Source: Blautia sp. MSJ-9 (GTDB lineage: Bacteria; Bacillota; Clostridia; Lachnospirales; Lachnospiraceae). From it: a stretch of DNA of 64,000 bases. The position numbers and the translations under genes were made by a program. The notes below the pieces were generated by a model. That model did not search any database. It was not told the DNA's origin and worked only from the letters and a program-made list of their open reading frames with translations. The stretch lies in NCBI RefSeq assembly GCF_018919065.1, contig NZ_JAHLQG010000006.1, positions 1 through 64,000 on the forward strand, written 5' to 3'. Below, piece by piece: positions 43,794 to 55,705 of this stretch (position 1 is its first letter; each line of letters begins with the position of its first letter).

Positions 43794-45302
43794 TTGGCTG
43801 CAGTGAATCCAGATGAAATCATTTCGATTCTGAAAGAAGAAATAAAGAATTATGACGAAATCAGTAAGGACCAGGAAGTAGGAACAGTCATCTCCGTCGG
43901 AGATGGTATCGCCACGGTATATGGTATCGATCATGCCATGTACGGTGAGGTTGTAACCTTTGAGAATGGTCTGAAAGGTATGGTTCAGGATATCCGTGCA
44001 AACAGCATCGGATGTATCCTGTTCGGTAAAGATACAGGAATCAAAGAAGGAACAAAGGTGGCAAGAACCCAGAAACAGGCAGGTGTGCCTGTAGGTGACG
44101 CTTTTATTGGAAGGATTGTAAATGCTCTGGGAGCACCGATCGATGGTAAAGGCGAGATCAAGGCAGACGGGTATCGTCCGGTAGAGAATCCGGCACCTGG
44201 GATCATTGAGAGAAAATCTGTAACAGTTCCGCTGGAAACAGGTATTCTTTCCATTGACTCCATGTTCCCCATCGGCCGTGGCCAGCGTGAGCTGATCATC
44301 GGTGACAGACAGACAGGTAAGACTTCCGTTGCACTGGATACCATTCTTAACCAGAAAGGTAAAGATGTAATCTGTATCTATGTTGCAATCGGACAGAAAG
44401 CTTCCACAGTAGCTAAAATTGTATCTACTCTGGAGAAACATGGTGCTATGGACTATACAACAGTATTCTCCTCCACAGCCAGTGACTGTGCACCACTTCA
44501 GTACATTGTTCCTTATGCAGGTACTGCACTTGCTGAGTACTTCATGTACAAGGGAAAAGATGTATTAATGGTTTATGATGATTTATCCAAGCATGCAGTT
44601 GCATATCGTGCACTGTCATTGCTTCTGGAACGTTCACCGGGACGTGAGGCTTATCCTGGAGATGTATTCTATCTCCATTCCAGATTACTGGAGCGTTCCA
44701 GCCGTCTGAATGAAAAGGCCGGCGGTGGTTCTATCACTGCACTTCCTATCATTGAGACACAGGCAGGTGACCTTTCCGCATATATTCCTACAAACGTTAT
44801 TTCCATCACAGATGGTCAGATCTTCCTGGAGAGTGACCTGTTTAACTCCGGTATGCGTCCGGCGGTTAACGTAGGTCTTTCCGTATCCCGAGTTGGTGGT
44901 GCTGCACAGGCAAAAGCCATGAAGAAAGCAGCAGGAAGTGTCCGTATCGATCTGGCTCAGTATCGTGAGATGGAAATCTTTACACAGTTCAGTTCTGATC
45001 TGGACGAGGCTACAACTCAGCAGCTGAAATACGGAAGCGGACTTATGGAACTTCTGAAACAGCCGCTTTCAAGCCCGTTAAGTCTTCATGAACAGGTCAT
45101 CACTCTTTGTGCGGCAACACACAAGGCAATGATGCACGTGGAAACTAAGAAGATGAAGAAGTATCAGAGAGATATGCTGGACTACTTTGACAGTGCTTAT
45201 CCGGAAATCGGAAGAGAGATTGAGGAGAAGAGACAGCTTCCGGATGAACTGGCAGAAAAGATCGTGAAAGTGGCAGAAGAATTTGCAGATAAGAGCAGGT
45301 AG
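43794..45302 (+). CDS. atpA: ATP synthase F1 subunit alpha
   Basis: This encodes 502 residues, starting at TTG 43794 with GGAGGTG 8 bases before it. The non-catalytic nucleotide site has Walker A GDRQTGKT. The ASTVAKIV region, the [20 protein letters not shown] block and [13 protein letters not shown] are characteristic. Length is standard. It forms the alpha3beta3 hexamer with AtpD. Codon use is richer in C-ending codons than in the kinase/FHA locus, as expected for a strongly expressed core gene. Confidence 0.97.
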   Translation: MAAVNPDEIISILKEEIKNYDEISKDQEVGTVISVGDGIATVYGIDHAMYGEVVTFENGLKGMVQDIRANSIGCILFGKDTGIKEGTKVARTQKQAGVPVGDAFIGRIVNALGAPIDGKGEIKADGYRPVENPAPGIIERKSVTVPLETGILSIDSMFPIGRGQRELIIGDRQTGKTSVALDTILNQKGKDVICIYVAIGQKASTVAKIVSTLEKHGAMDYTTVFSSTASDCAPLQYIVPYAGTALAEYFMYKGKDVLMVYDDLSKHAVAYRALSLLLERSPGREAYPGDVFYLHSRLLERSSRLNEKAGGGSITALPIIETQAGDLSAYIPTNVISITDGQIFLESDLFNSGMRPAVNVGLSVSRVGGAAQAKAMKKAAGSVRIDLAQYREMEIFTQFSSDLDEATTQQLKYGSGLMELLKQPLSSPLSLHEQVITLCAATHKAMMHVETKKMKKYQRDMLDYFDSAYPEIGREIEEKRQLPDELAEKIVKVAEEFADKSR

Positions 45303-45310
45303 GTGTTGAT

Positions 45311-47604
<2,294 letters not shown>

Positions 47605-47616
47605 GGAGCGGATTTT

Positions 47617-48030
47617 ATGGCAGATACATTTGGTCTTGAGATTTATGCCAGTAATAAGCTGGCGTTTGCAGGACGTGGCAGGACTCTGACAATTCCGGCT
47701 GTTGACGGTGAGCAGGCTTTTCTGGCACAGCATGAGAATATTGTTGCGGCCATCATTCCGGGCGAGATGCGTTTCGAGGAAGCGGATGGTACGAAACATG
47801 TGCTGGCTGTGAGCAGTGGGTTTGTGGAGATGATCAATAACCGTGTGAAGCTGTTCTGTCTGACGGCAGAGAGTCCTGAGGAGATCGATATCCGCAGGGC
47901 GCAGGAAGCGAAGGAAAGAGCAGAAGAGCAGATGAGACAGAAGCAGAGTATTCAGGAGTATCATATGAATCAGCTGGCTCTGTCCAGAGCTATGGCACGA
48001 CTGAGAGTTACGAGTCATAAAGAGATTTAA
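47617..48030 (+). CDS. atpC: ATP synthase F1 subunit epsilon
   Basis: This encodes 137 residues. The N-terminal beta sandwich (ADTFGLEIYASNKLAFAGRG, HENIVAAIIPGEMRF, VSSGFVEMINNRVKLF) binds gamma and the c ring. The C-terminal helical hairpin (DIRRAQEAKERAEEQMRQK, MNQLALSRAMARLRV) can brake ATP hydrolysis. It is the last gene of the operon, followed by a compound terminator. Confidence 0.94.
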   Translation: MADTFGLEIYASNKLAFAGRGRTLTIPAVDGEQAFLAQHENIVAAIIPGEMRFEEADGTKHVLAVSSGFVEMINNRVKLFCLTAESPEEIDIRRAQEAKERAEEQMRQKQSIQEYHMNQLALSRAMARLRVTSHKEI

Positions 48031-48058
48031 GTACATTTTGATAAATGGTACGAAAACC

Positions 48059-48131
48059 CCAGAGGGGACGCTTGAGCAGCGTCCCCTCTGGACACCCCTT
48101 GCGCTTCTTTTTAGGAGCGCGAGGGGTTTTT
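48059..48131 (+). terminator. double-hairpin terminator of the ATP synthase operon
   Basis: The first hairpin is CCAGAGGGGACGC (48059-48071) with GCGTCCCCTCTGG (48079-48091), a perfect 13-bp stem. The second is CCCCTTGCGCT (48095-48105) with AGCGCGAGGGG (48116-48126), followed by TTTTT. An AAAACCCC just before the first stem can also pair with the final GGGGTTTT, giving an alternative outer stem. Confidence 0.9.
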
Positions 48132-48232
48132 GTGTGTAAGGGTATTAACTTTACTGATTCGCCAGGTTGGGTCAAAAAAGTCACCGCGTGTTCGTGGTGG
48201 CTTTTTTTCGCTACTTGCTTGATTTGGTTAAA

Positions 48233-49210
48233 TTAATTCTGAAAATGAATCTTTTGTTCTGTGAGAACCGGGTAGCGGATCAGGGTGGCGGAGTCTAAGT
48301 TTTCATGGTTCATGTTTACTGCTGATATCTGGTGGTTTTCGTAGGTGGTATAGTAGTAGATTCCTTTGGTTACATTGCAGCAGGAGGTGTAGAGGGTGAT
48401 CTCGTATTTTCCATCGTCTACTTCACAGCATCCTCTCTGCTGATCTACGGAGCCGAGGATATGGAAGAATTGGCTGATGCTTTCTGCTTCGGAGTCACCG
48501 GATCGGGAGTTCATTTTGGTGAAGGCGACTTTGGCGAAGCGGGAGGCGGAGGAGAGGTCTCCCGGGAGGCCGAGGGCGCCCATGCCGCGGCTGTAGGATT
48601 GAAGTTCTAATCCAGGGGCGAATGTGTTCTCTGGCTGGCGTGGGGAGAGAGACTGGTAGTTGTTGAGCTGGAACATCTGTTGTGGGAATGGTGGGTTGTT
48701 GGTGAGGACACCTACAGGGTTATCATAGATGTGGAGACCGTCCTGCATGGATTCAATGACGAGGCAGCCGGAGGCGTCTGCGAGGATCCAGTGAAGCTGG
48801 GCGCAGGGGAAGGTCTCGCTGAACTGAGTGTTGGTGATGTTCATGGCGGAGAGCTTCCGGCGAGCCTCTTCCAAGGTGGAGCACTGGCTTAAAATCCATG
48901 GAATGAATTCGAACTGGGCTACGTTTTCTTTGTCTGATACTGGTTCTGCATAGGCTGCGTTTCCTACGAAATTCAGACCTGCCATGCCGAGACCTTTTTC
49001 GTTAATGGCATCATAGTAGAGCGGATAGTCTCCGGCTACATGGGCCATGCCGATGATAGCATAGTGAGAGTCCAGAACTTTGTCAGAGTGACGGAAGTGG
49101 AATGGGTAGTTTCTTGGTGTGATGGTGATTTCATCACCGTAGGAAAATTCGTAATCAAGGGTTCGACCGAAGTAGAAATCTTTTGTTTTATAAGTTGCTG
49201 CTGTACACAT
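48233..49210 (-). CDS. bsh: bile salt hydrolase (choloylglycine hydrolase family)
   Basis: This encodes 325 residues. BSH removes glycine or taurine from conjugated bile acids. It is an Ntn hydrolase: after Met removal, Cys2 is the nucleophile (MCTAATYKTKDFYFGRTLDY). Arg16 and Asp19 follow. NEKGLGMAGLNF carries the Asn that favours bile salts over penicillin V, with a later Asn in GVLTNNPPF and an Arg in ASRFAKVAF. The whole reads like Clostridium perfringens BSH. It has no signal peptide and is cytosolic. AGGAGG lies upstream of the ATG. It marks a gut lifestyle. Confidence 0.93.
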   Translation of the reverse strand: MCTAATYKTKDFYFGRTLDYEFSYGDEITITPRNYPFHFRHSDKVLDSHYAIIGMAHVAGDYPLYYDAINEKGLGMAGLNFVGNAAYAEPVSDKENVAQFEFIPWILSQCSTLEEARRKLSAMNITNTQFSETFPCAQLHWILADASGCLVIESMQDGLHIYDNPVGVLTNNPPFPQQMFQLNNYQSLSPRQPENTFAPGLELQSYSRGMGALGLPGDLSSASRFAKVAFTKMNSRSGDSEAESISQFFHILGSVDQQRGCCEVDDGKYEITLYTSCCNVTKGIYYYTTYENHQISAVNMNHENLDSATLIRYPVLTEQKIHFQN

Positions 49211-49321
49211 AATGATACCTCCTGATTAAAGTTGTAATCTGCGTCTATGAAAGTGTTTAACTGAAAAGTGGAATCAGATGAATTTCTGAAAGACGGCAGG
49301 TAATAGTTTTATTTTTGGAGA

Positions 49322-49351
49322 ATATTACCACAAAGTTTCCGGTTTATGCAA
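49322..49351 (-). promoter_or_regulatory. possible promoter of bsh
   Basis: On the minus strand TTGCAT (49351-49346), an 18-bp spacer and TAATAT (49327-49322) precede the gene by ~110 bp. Spacing is one base long and the -35 box is moderate. A GTATAC-ATGTA-GTATAC repeat (around 49372-49388) lies just upstream and could be an operator for bsh or for the divergent regulator. Confidence 0.4.
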
Positions 49352-49468
49352 GATATATGTGGCAGTTCTCTGTATACATGTAGTATACTGATATTACTTC
49401 AAAATATTTGACAGGAATAGCAGTCGGGAAATTTTGTCTGCTCATAAAATGGAAGGAAATGAATACGC

Positions 49469-50482
49469 ATGGTTACGATTAAACAGATTGCAGAAATGGC
49501 AGGAGTGAGCACAACGACTGTATCAAATGTCCTGCATAAAAAGACTGCCAGGGTTTCAGCTGAGACAATAGAACGAATAGAGAAACTTCTGGCGGAGAAT
49601 AACTACATCCCCAGACTGGGCCTGAATGCGCTGACCAATAAGAGCTCAAAGATCATCAGCATTTTGATCAACACGCCGGCATTTGCAAAAGGATCAGCAT
49701 ATGAGAACCCATTTTATGGAAGGATCATCGGCAGACTGGAGCAGATTCTGCGAGAGAAGGGTTATTATATTATGATCTTCTCAGATAAGAATGTGGAAGA
49801 AATTGAGAAGATGACTCTTGGCTGGAATGTAGATGGGATCATTTCTATTTCTATGCCTTTTACATACTGTAAAAAGATTGCAGGGCTTTCTGATAAACCT
49901 ATGGTTGCCATTGATATGGGAGAATTGCCGAAGGAAGAAGAGAAGTTCTATGTTGTGACTTCTGAAGATGAAAAGGCGGGCATGACAATGGGAGAATATC
50001 TGATTTCTCACGGGGCCAGGAGGATTATTTATCTGGCAAATGATAAACATGGCGCAGATTACCGAAGATATCAGGGAACTAAAATAGCGGCAGAGAACAG
50101 AGGGTGTGAACTGGATACCAGATGGCTTCCGGTAGAAATGGAAGGCAGACAGGAAGTATACAGGGAATTGCTGAAATATGCAGGAACAGATACCGCGCTG
50201 TTCTTTTCCACGGACAGAAATGCAGCAGAGATGATTTCTTTTCTTCGCAGAAATCACATACGTGTGCCGGAAGAGTTTTCAGTTGCGGGAATCGATGACG
50301 ATGTCTTTGCAACAATCGTATATCCGGAACTTACTACTATGAGGATTGATGTGGAAGAGAAAGCGGATGTGGCTGTGGATATATTGATGAAACTGATTCA
50401 GGGAGAAGAGTGTTCTGATTATATTTATAAAACGAAAGTGCAGTTGATAGAGCGGGAAAGTGTAAGAATGTTGCAGAAGTAA
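49469..50482 (+). CDS. LacI-family transcriptional regulator
   Basis: This encodes 337 residues. The N-terminal helix-turn-helix (TIKQIAEMAGVSTTTVSNVL) and hinge (ENNYIPRLGLNALTNKSS) are typical. A periplasmic-binding-like sugar domain (~60-335) follows, with VDGIISISMPF, FFSTDRNAAEMISFLRRN and VAGIDDDVFA. It probably represses the alpha-galactosidase gene 152 bp downstream and perhaps the GH31 gene, releasing DNA when a sugar binds. The effector is unknown. A TTGACA at 49408-49413 may be its -35 box, but the -10 box is poor. Confidence 0.9.
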   Translation: MVTIKQIAEMAGVSTTTVSNVLHKKTARVSAETIERIEKLLAENNYIPRLGLNALTNKSSKIISILINTPAFAKGSAYENPFYGRIIGRLEQILREKGYYIMIFSDKNVEEIEKMTLGWNVDGIISISMPFTYCKKIAGLSDKPMVAIDMGELPKEEEKFYVVTSEDEKAGMTMGEYLISHGARRIIYLANDKHGADYRRYQGTKIAAENRGCELDTRWLPVEMEGRQEVYRELLKYAGTDTALFFSTDRNAAEMISFLRRNHIRVPEEFSVAGIDDDVFATIVYPELTTMRIDVEEKADVAVDILMKLIQGEECSDYIYKTKVQLIERESVRMLQK

Positions 50483-50634
50483 TACATATGACGGCACACT
50501 AGGTATTGATTGTGTATTCTGGTATAAACGGATAATGGCTAAAAGATATGGTGTTATTGTCTGGCAGTCGTCCGATAAATAAAGAAAAATGTAAGCTAAT
50601 GTTTTGCAGTTAATATGCAGAAAAGAGGAAGAGG

Positions 50635-52758
50635 ATGGAGAAAGTATTTAAGATTCATGAGAATGGAATTTACATGGTATGGAAGATCAGAGAGGACGGC
50701 GGGGTCCGTCTGCTGCATTTTTCCGCATTGACATTTGATGAGAAGACACTGAAGAATGACTATGAAGAAAATGGCTGTAGACTGGTAGAGTTAGAAGCAG
50801 CAGGCTACGACAGACCGGAAGAGCGCCACGGAACAAAATATATCGTAACTGCACCGGGCTATCGGATGAAATATGTGAGCCACAAAGATGAGAGAAATGA
50901 AACAGGAAGAAAACTGGAAATCTGTACTGCAGATGAAGAGTCCGGCTTACAGGCAATCAATCATTTTCAGTTCTTTGACGGGATTGCAGTTGTAAGATGC
51001 TGGTGCGAGGTTGAGAATACAGGTACGGAAGTGCAGACTCTGGAATATGTTTCTACATTTAATCTGAATGGAGTAGAGAAGGAAGGCATCCTGACTCCTG
51101 ATGAGAAGATCCGTATCGGAGTGGTACATAATGCATGGCAGAAGGAACTTCAGGTAAAAGAATATTCTCTTCCAGAGGTCGGCATGGAATTTGCACAGCT
51201 CAATGCACCTGTCCGCTCATCCAAAGCTTTTGAGATCACCAATACAGGAAACTGGTCTGCAAAGAGTTACATTCCAATGGGGTACGTGAGAAATACAGAA
51301 ACAGGCAGCAGACTGTTCTGGCAGATTGAACATAACGGTTCCTGGCACTGGGAAGTCAGTGATTTTACCAATCATCTGTATGTACAGCTCAGCGGTCCGA
51401 CGGAACAGCAGTCCCATTGGTTTAAAGACCTGAAACCGGGAGATAAATTTGTTACAGTACCTGCAGGTGTAGGTGCAGTGACTGGTGACCTCGGAAATAT
51501 GGCAAAAGAACTGACGAAATACAGAAGAGCGATCCGCAGAGAAAATCAGGATAATGAAAAGCTTGGAGTTATTTTCAATGATTATATGAACTGTCTCTGG
51601 GCAGATCCAACTACAGAGAAAGAATTCCCGCTGATCGATGCAGCAGCGAAAGCAGGATGTGAATATTTCTGCATTGATGCCGGCTGGTATGCCGATGGAT
51701 TCTGGTGGGATGCGGTAGGTGAATGGAAACCATCTCAGAAACGTTTCCCGGGTGGGATCAAAGAAGTGATCGACTATATCCGTTCAAAAGGAATGATTCC
51801 GGGACTCTGGCTGGAGCTTGAAGTAATGGGAATCAAGAGTCCTATGGTAGAGAAAATGCCGGAGAAAGCATTCTTCCATAGACATGGAAAACGAATTTAT
51901 GACAGAAGCAGATATCAGCTGGATTTCCGTCAGCCAGAAGTTATCGCGCATGCAAATGAAGTAATTGATCGTCTGGTACAGGAATATGGAATCGGTTATA
52001 TCAAAATGGATTATAATATTGAACCAGGAATCGGCACAGAAGTAGATGCTGCATGCCCGGGCGAGGGACTGCTTGGTCATGAGAGAGCTTATCTGGCATG
52101 GCTGGACAGTGTTTTTGAGAGATATCCGGATCTGATCATTGAGAATTGTTCCAGTGGTGGTCTGCGTATGGACTATGCGATGCTTTCCAGATATAGTATT
52201 CAGTCTACCAGTGATCAGGAAGATTACAGATATTATGCAACGATATCTGCCAATGCACCTCTGGCAGTTGCTATGGAACAGGCTGCTGTCTGGTCTTATC
52301 CCAAAGCAGGAGCAAGTGAGGAAGAGACTATCTTTAATATGGTAAATGCCATTCTTCTCCGTATCCATCAGAGCGGTCATCTGGCAGAGATCACAGATGT
52401 TCAGAAGGGACTGGTAAAGGAAGCGCTGGATTATTATAAAACCATCCGTGGAGACATCCGCCAGGCATATCCGTACTGGCCGATCGGAACCTCCAGTTAC
52501 TCCGATGACTGGTCAGCACTGGCTCTGGATGCAGGAAAGAAGCACTATGTGGCAGTATGGCGCAGAGGTGGAAAGGACAGGATCACACTTCCGATGACAA
52601 GACTTGCAGGAAAAGAAGTGAAAGTCCACTGCGCATATCCACAGAATCGTCCGGTCACATTTGAGTGGAATGCAGTAGAAAGTTCTCTGAGCGTGAGAAT
52701 GAAAGAGGAAATCTGTGCACGTCTGTTTGAAATCGAAGTTGTGAGTGATAAAAAATAA
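50635..52758 (+). CDS. alpha-galactosidase, GH36 family
   Basis: This encodes 707 residues, the usual length for the large GH36 enzymes that remove terminal alpha-1,6-galactose from raffinose-type sugars. The catalytic barrel has FNDYMNCLWADPTTEKE, CIDAGWYADGFWWDAVGEW, the nucleophile Asp459 in GIGYIKMDYN, and the acid Asp527 in QSTSDQEDY after the ENCSSGG motif. It has an N-terminal beta sandwich and C-terminal beta domain and no signal peptide, so it is cytosolic and needs an importer encoded elsewhere. It follows the LacI-type regulator. Confidence 0.93.
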   Translation: MEKVFKIHENGIYMVWKIREDGGVRLLHFSALTFDEKTLKNDYEENGCRLVELEAAGYDRPEERHGTKYIVTAPGYRMKYVSHKDERNETGRKLEICTADEESGLQAINHFQFFDGIAVVRCWCEVENTGTEVQTLEYVSTFNLNGVEKEGILTPDEKIRIGVVHNAWQKELQVKEYSLPEVGMEFAQLNAPVRSSKAFEITNTGNWSAKSYIPMGYVRNTETGSRLFWQIEHNGSWHWEVSDFTNHLYVQLSGPTEQQSHWFKDLKPGDKFVTVPAGVGAVTGDLGNMAKELTKYRRAIRRENQDNEKLGVIFNDYMNCLWADPTTEKEFPLIDAAAKAGCEYFCIDAGWYADGFWWDAVGEWKPSQKRFPGGIKEVIDYIRSKGMIPGLWLELEVMGIKSPMVEKMPEKAFFHRHGKRIYDRSRYQLDFRQPEVIAHANEVIDRLVQEYGIGYIKMDYNIEPGIGTEVDAACPGEGLLGHERAYLAWLDSVFERYPDLIIENCSSGGLRMDYAMLSRYSIQSTSDQEDYRYYATISANAPLAVAMEQAAVWSYPKAGASEEETIFNMVNAILLRIHQSGHLAEITDVQKGLVKEALDYYKTIRGDIRQAYPYWPIGTSSYSDDWSALALDAGKKHYVAVWRRGGKDRITLPMTRLAGKEVKVHCAYPQNRPVTFEWNAVESSLSVRMKEEICARLFEIEVVSDKK

Positions 52759-52788
52759 ATTGTATATAGCTAGATAGAGAAGTGTCAG

Positions 52789-52840
52789 AATGGGCTGTCT
52801 GGATATCATTTTTGTAATGATATCGTCAGTCCATTTTGCA
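52789..52840 (+). terminator. hairpin after the alpha-galactosidase gene
   Basis: AATGGGCTG (52789-52797) with CAGTCCATT (52827-52835) and, inside, GATATCATT (52802-52810) with AATGATATC (52816-52824) form one long stem with an internal loop. Only a short TTT follows, so it is a moderate terminator. Confidence 0.6.
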
Positions 52841-52997
52841 TTAATGGCAGAAACTGAAATTCAAATTATTTTATTATAGCAGAAAATTATTCAACAATAT
52901 TTCAATGGACGGAAAAGCTTTGGGAAAGTGCTTTTTGTTTTATTAAAGGTTATGAAGAAAACTTACAATAAAATAATGGAAAATAGCGAATAAAATG

Positions 52998-53026
52998 TTG
53001 ACACTGCACATAAAACGGGTTATATT
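52998..53026 (+). promoter_or_regulatory. promoter of the GH31 gene
   Basis: TTGACA (52998-53003), a 17-bp spacer and TATATT (53021-53026) are near consensus. Transcription would begin near 53033, giving a ~150-nt leader that includes the repeat hairpin at 53134-53160. The gene therefore has its own promoter apart from the GH36 gene. Confidence 0.75.
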
Positions 53027-53133
53027 GAGAATAACAAAATGAGTCGTTTCTGCTTCATAATTAAACAACTCAAAGAGACAATAGAAACCTAATTTTAACC
53101 GGACAGCAAGGCATCTATCTGGTTATGACAAAC

Positions 53134-53160
53134 AGCAAAGCGGATGATTTTACCCGCTTG
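53134..53160 (+). repeat. AAGCGGAT hairpin repeat, copy 1
   Basis: The 27-bp stretch AGCAAAGCGGATGATTTTAC plus CCGCTTG recurs at 57986-58012 with two mismatches. It can fold as AAGCGGAT / ACCCGCTT around a GATTTT loop. It lies in the GH31 leader. Confidence 0.6.
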
Positions 53161-53181
53161 ATCAAAACAGGAGGATCAGGA

Positions 53182-55536
53182 ATGAAGTTCACAGAAGGTT
53201 ACTGGGAGAAGAATGAACGTGCAAACGCATCCTATGCGATGCAGGCTTTTACAGCGGAAGCAATTCCGGGCGGAATGAGAATCGTTTCTCCGTTCCGTGA
53301 GATCAATGACAGAGGCGGTGCTCTGGACGTAGGAACCATCACTACAGAGTTTACTTCCATACGTAAGGATATTATCAGTGTCAGAAGCTATCACTATGAA
53401 GGCTACGTAAAAGGTGAGCCGAGATACGAACTGAATGAAGATCCACAGGAAACAGAAGTAGAAATTACGGATTCAGAAGCGGTAATGAAAGCCGGAAGAA
53501 TGACAGTAAGAGTTAACCTGAAAGATTTCAAGATTACTTATGAAGCAGACGGAAAAGTTCTCACAAACATCGGATTCCGTAACCTTGGTTATATGCAGTA
53601 TGACAGAGCCACTCTGACGAAATTCCCGGAGCCGAACTATATGGCAGCGCAGTATCAGCCATATATGGTAACTGAGCTTTCCCTTGCACCGGGAGAATGT
53701 GTATATGGTCTGGGAGAGAGATTTACAGCGTTTGTAAAGAATGGACAAGTTGTTGATATCTGGAATGAAGATGGCGGTACAGCTTCCCAGATTTCCTATA
53801 AGAATATTCCGTTCTATGTAACAAGCAAACATTACGGCGTATTCGTAGATCACAGTGATCATGTTTCCTTTGAAGTTGCAAGTGAGAAAGTAGAAAATGT
53901 TGGATTCTCTGTAAAAGGCGAAGAGATCAGATATCATATTATCTATGGCGATGACATCAAGGGTGTGATCGAGAACTACACAGACCTTACAGGAAAACCG
54001 GCACTGCCGCCGGCATGGTCTTTCGGATTATGGCTGTCCACATCTTTTACAACAAATTATGATGAAGAGACAACCAACTCCTTTATCCAGGGAATGGCAG
54101 ACAGAGATATCCCGTTGAGCGTGTTCCATTTCGACTGCTTCTGGATGAAAGAATTCCACTGGTGTGATTTTGAATGGGATTCCAGAATCTTCCCGGATGT
54201 ACCTGGAATGTTGAAGAGATATAAAGACAAAGGTCTGAAGATCTGCGTATGGATCAATCCGTATATTGCACAGGGAACCAATTTCTTTAAAGAAGGTCTG
54301 GAGAATGGATATCTGGTACAGCGTGCGGACGGAAGAGGTATTAAGCAGATCGATAACTGGCAGCCGGGAATGGGACTGGTTGATTTTACAAACCCGGATG
54401 CAGTGAAATGGTATCAGAACAAACTGAAAACTCTGCTGGATATGGGCGTTGACTGCTTTAAGACAGATTTTGGTGAGAGAATACCGATCGATGTGAAATA
54501 CTATGATGGATCTGATCCTGTTTCTATGCACAACTATTATACATACCTTTACAATCAGGCTGTGTTCAGTCTGCTTAAAGAAGTAAAAGGAGAAGGAGAA
54601 GCAATCCTTTTCGCAAGAAGTGCGACAGCAGGCGGACAGCAGTTCCCGGTACACTGGGGCGGAGACTGTTCGGCAACCTATGCATCTATGGCCGAGAGTT
54701 TACGTGGCGGTCTGTCCTTTACTTTGTCTGGATTCTCCTTCTGGAGCCATGATATGGGCGGATTTGAAATGACAGCAGCACCGGATGTATACAAACGCTG
54801 GCTGCAGTTTGGCCTTCTTTCCACACACAGCCGTCTTCACGGATCCAAGAGCTACCGTGTACCGTGGCTGTTTGATGAGGAAGCTGTAGATGTATGCCGT
54901 AAGTTTACAAAACTGAAATTAAGATTACTTCCGTATCTGTATTCTATGGCTGTAAAATCACACAGAACAGGTATCCCGTCCATGCGTGCAATGATCATGG
55001 AATTTAACGATGATCCGGCAACAAAATATCTGGATATGCAGTATATGTTAGGCGACAGCATTCTGGTTGCACCAATCTTCAATAAAGAAGGACATGCAGA
55101 ATACTATCTGCCGGCCGGAAAATGGACTCATCTCTTAAGCGGAGAGGTAAAAGATGGTGGAAGATGGTATGAAGAAGATTATGACTTCTTCTCACTGCCT
55201 GTATTTGTAAGAGAAAATACTCTGCTTCCGATCGGTGCAGTAGATACTACTGTTGATTATGAGCTGGAGAAAGATGTACAGATCCAGGTTTATGAACTGA
55301 ATGGAACAAGCTCCTGTGAAGTAGTGACACGTACAGGGGAATCTGCATTTACAGTGAATGCAGTAAAAGAGGAAAATAAACTGACTCTGGAAACAACCAA
55401 AGAGAATCCGGGAATGACATATCTGCTCAGAAATATTCATGAAGTTTCAGCAGTTAAAGGTGGAAATGTAGTGAAGGATACAGAAGATGGAATTATTCTG
55501 GCAGCAGAAGGTTCTAAGACAGAGGTGACATTCTAA
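53182..55536 (+). CDS. yicI: alpha-xylosidase, GH31 family (YicI type)
   Basis: This encodes 784 residues from the ATG at 53182, set by AGGAGG at 53171-53176; the upstream in-frame start lies in a repeat. It removes alpha-xylose from the non-reducing end of isoprimeverose-type sugars. The nucleophile is Asp429 in CFKTDFGERIP and the acid Asp495 in HWGGDC. Stretches such as VFHFDCFWMKEFHWCDFEWD and LHGSKSYRVPW match E. coli YicI closely. It is cytosolic. Alpha-glucosidase side activity is possible. Confidence 0.93.
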   Translation: MKFTEGYWEKNERANASYAMQAFTAEAIPGGMRIVSPFREINDRGGALDVGTITTEFTSIRKDIISVRSYHYEGYVKGEPRYELNEDPQETEVEITDSEAVMKAGRMTVRVNLKDFKITYEADGKVLTNIGFRNLGYMQYDRATLTKFPEPNYMAAQYQPYMVTELSLAPGECVYGLGERFTAFVKNGQVVDIWNEDGGTASQISYKNIPFYVTSKHYGVFVDHSDHVSFEVASEKVENVGFSVKGEEIRYHIIYGDDIKGVIENYTDLTGKPALPPAWSFGLWLSTSFTTNYDEETTNSFIQGMADRDIPLSVFHFDCFWMKEFHWCDFEWDSRIFPDVPGMLKRYKDKGLKICVWINPYIAQGTNFFKEGLENGYLVQRADGRGIKQIDNWQPGMGLVDFTNPDAVKWYQNKLKTLLDMGVDCFKTDFGERIPIDVKYYDGSDPVSMHNYYTYLYNQAVFSLLKEVKGEGEAILFARSATAGGQQFPVHWGGDCSATYASMAESLRGGLSFTLSGFSFWSHDMGGFEMTAAPDVYKRWLQFGLLSTHSRLHGSKSYRVPWLFDEEAVDVCRKFTKLKLRLLPYLYSMAVKSHRTGIPSMRAMIMEFNDDPATKYLDMQYMLGDSILVAPIFNKEGHAEYYLPAGKWTHLLSGEVKDGGRWYEEDYDFFSLPVFVRENTLLPIGAVDTTVDYELEKDVQIQVYELNGTSSCEVVTRTGESAFTVNAVKEENKLTLETTKENPGMTYLLRNIHEVSAVKGGNVVKDTEDGIILAAEGSKTEVTF

Positions 55537-55644
55537 TCTGTGAAAACGAGCAGAATTCTTCAGATGAATGCGTACAGGCCTGGATGAAAATTGGATAAAA
55601 TGGAAATAGAAGAATAAGAAAAACAAGAAAAACAGGAATAAGAA

Positions 55645-55696
55645 ACAGGAGGCTTGTCAGTGACGGACTGATGAACCTCCTGTCTTTGTTTTTTTA
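55645..55696. terminator. bidirectional terminator after GH31
   Basis: ACAGGAGG (55645-) pairs with CCTCCTGT (ending at 55683) through a stem continued by TTGTCAGT/ACTGATGA, with a T-rich run after it and A-rich bases before it. It serves the GH31 gene and the convergent membrane-protein gene. Confidence 0.85.
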
Positions 55697-55705
55697 CTCA
55701 AAAAT

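Noticed and set aside
48332-48610. Plus-strand frame antisense to bsh (also 48680-48892 and 49040-49225)
   Set aside because: bsh on the minus strand has the full catalytic set; the opposite frames are compositional shadows.
51784-52380. 198-codon minus-strand frame inside the GH36 gene
   Set aside because: It is a shadow of the alpha-galactosidase catalytic region.
53125-53181. Upstream start of the GH31 gene
   Set aside because: The added residues would be encoded by the AAGCGGAT repeat, and AGGAGG sits right before ATG 53182.
54028-54654. 208-codon minus-strand frame inside the GH31 gene
   Set aside because: It is a shadow of the alpha-xylosidase catalytic region.
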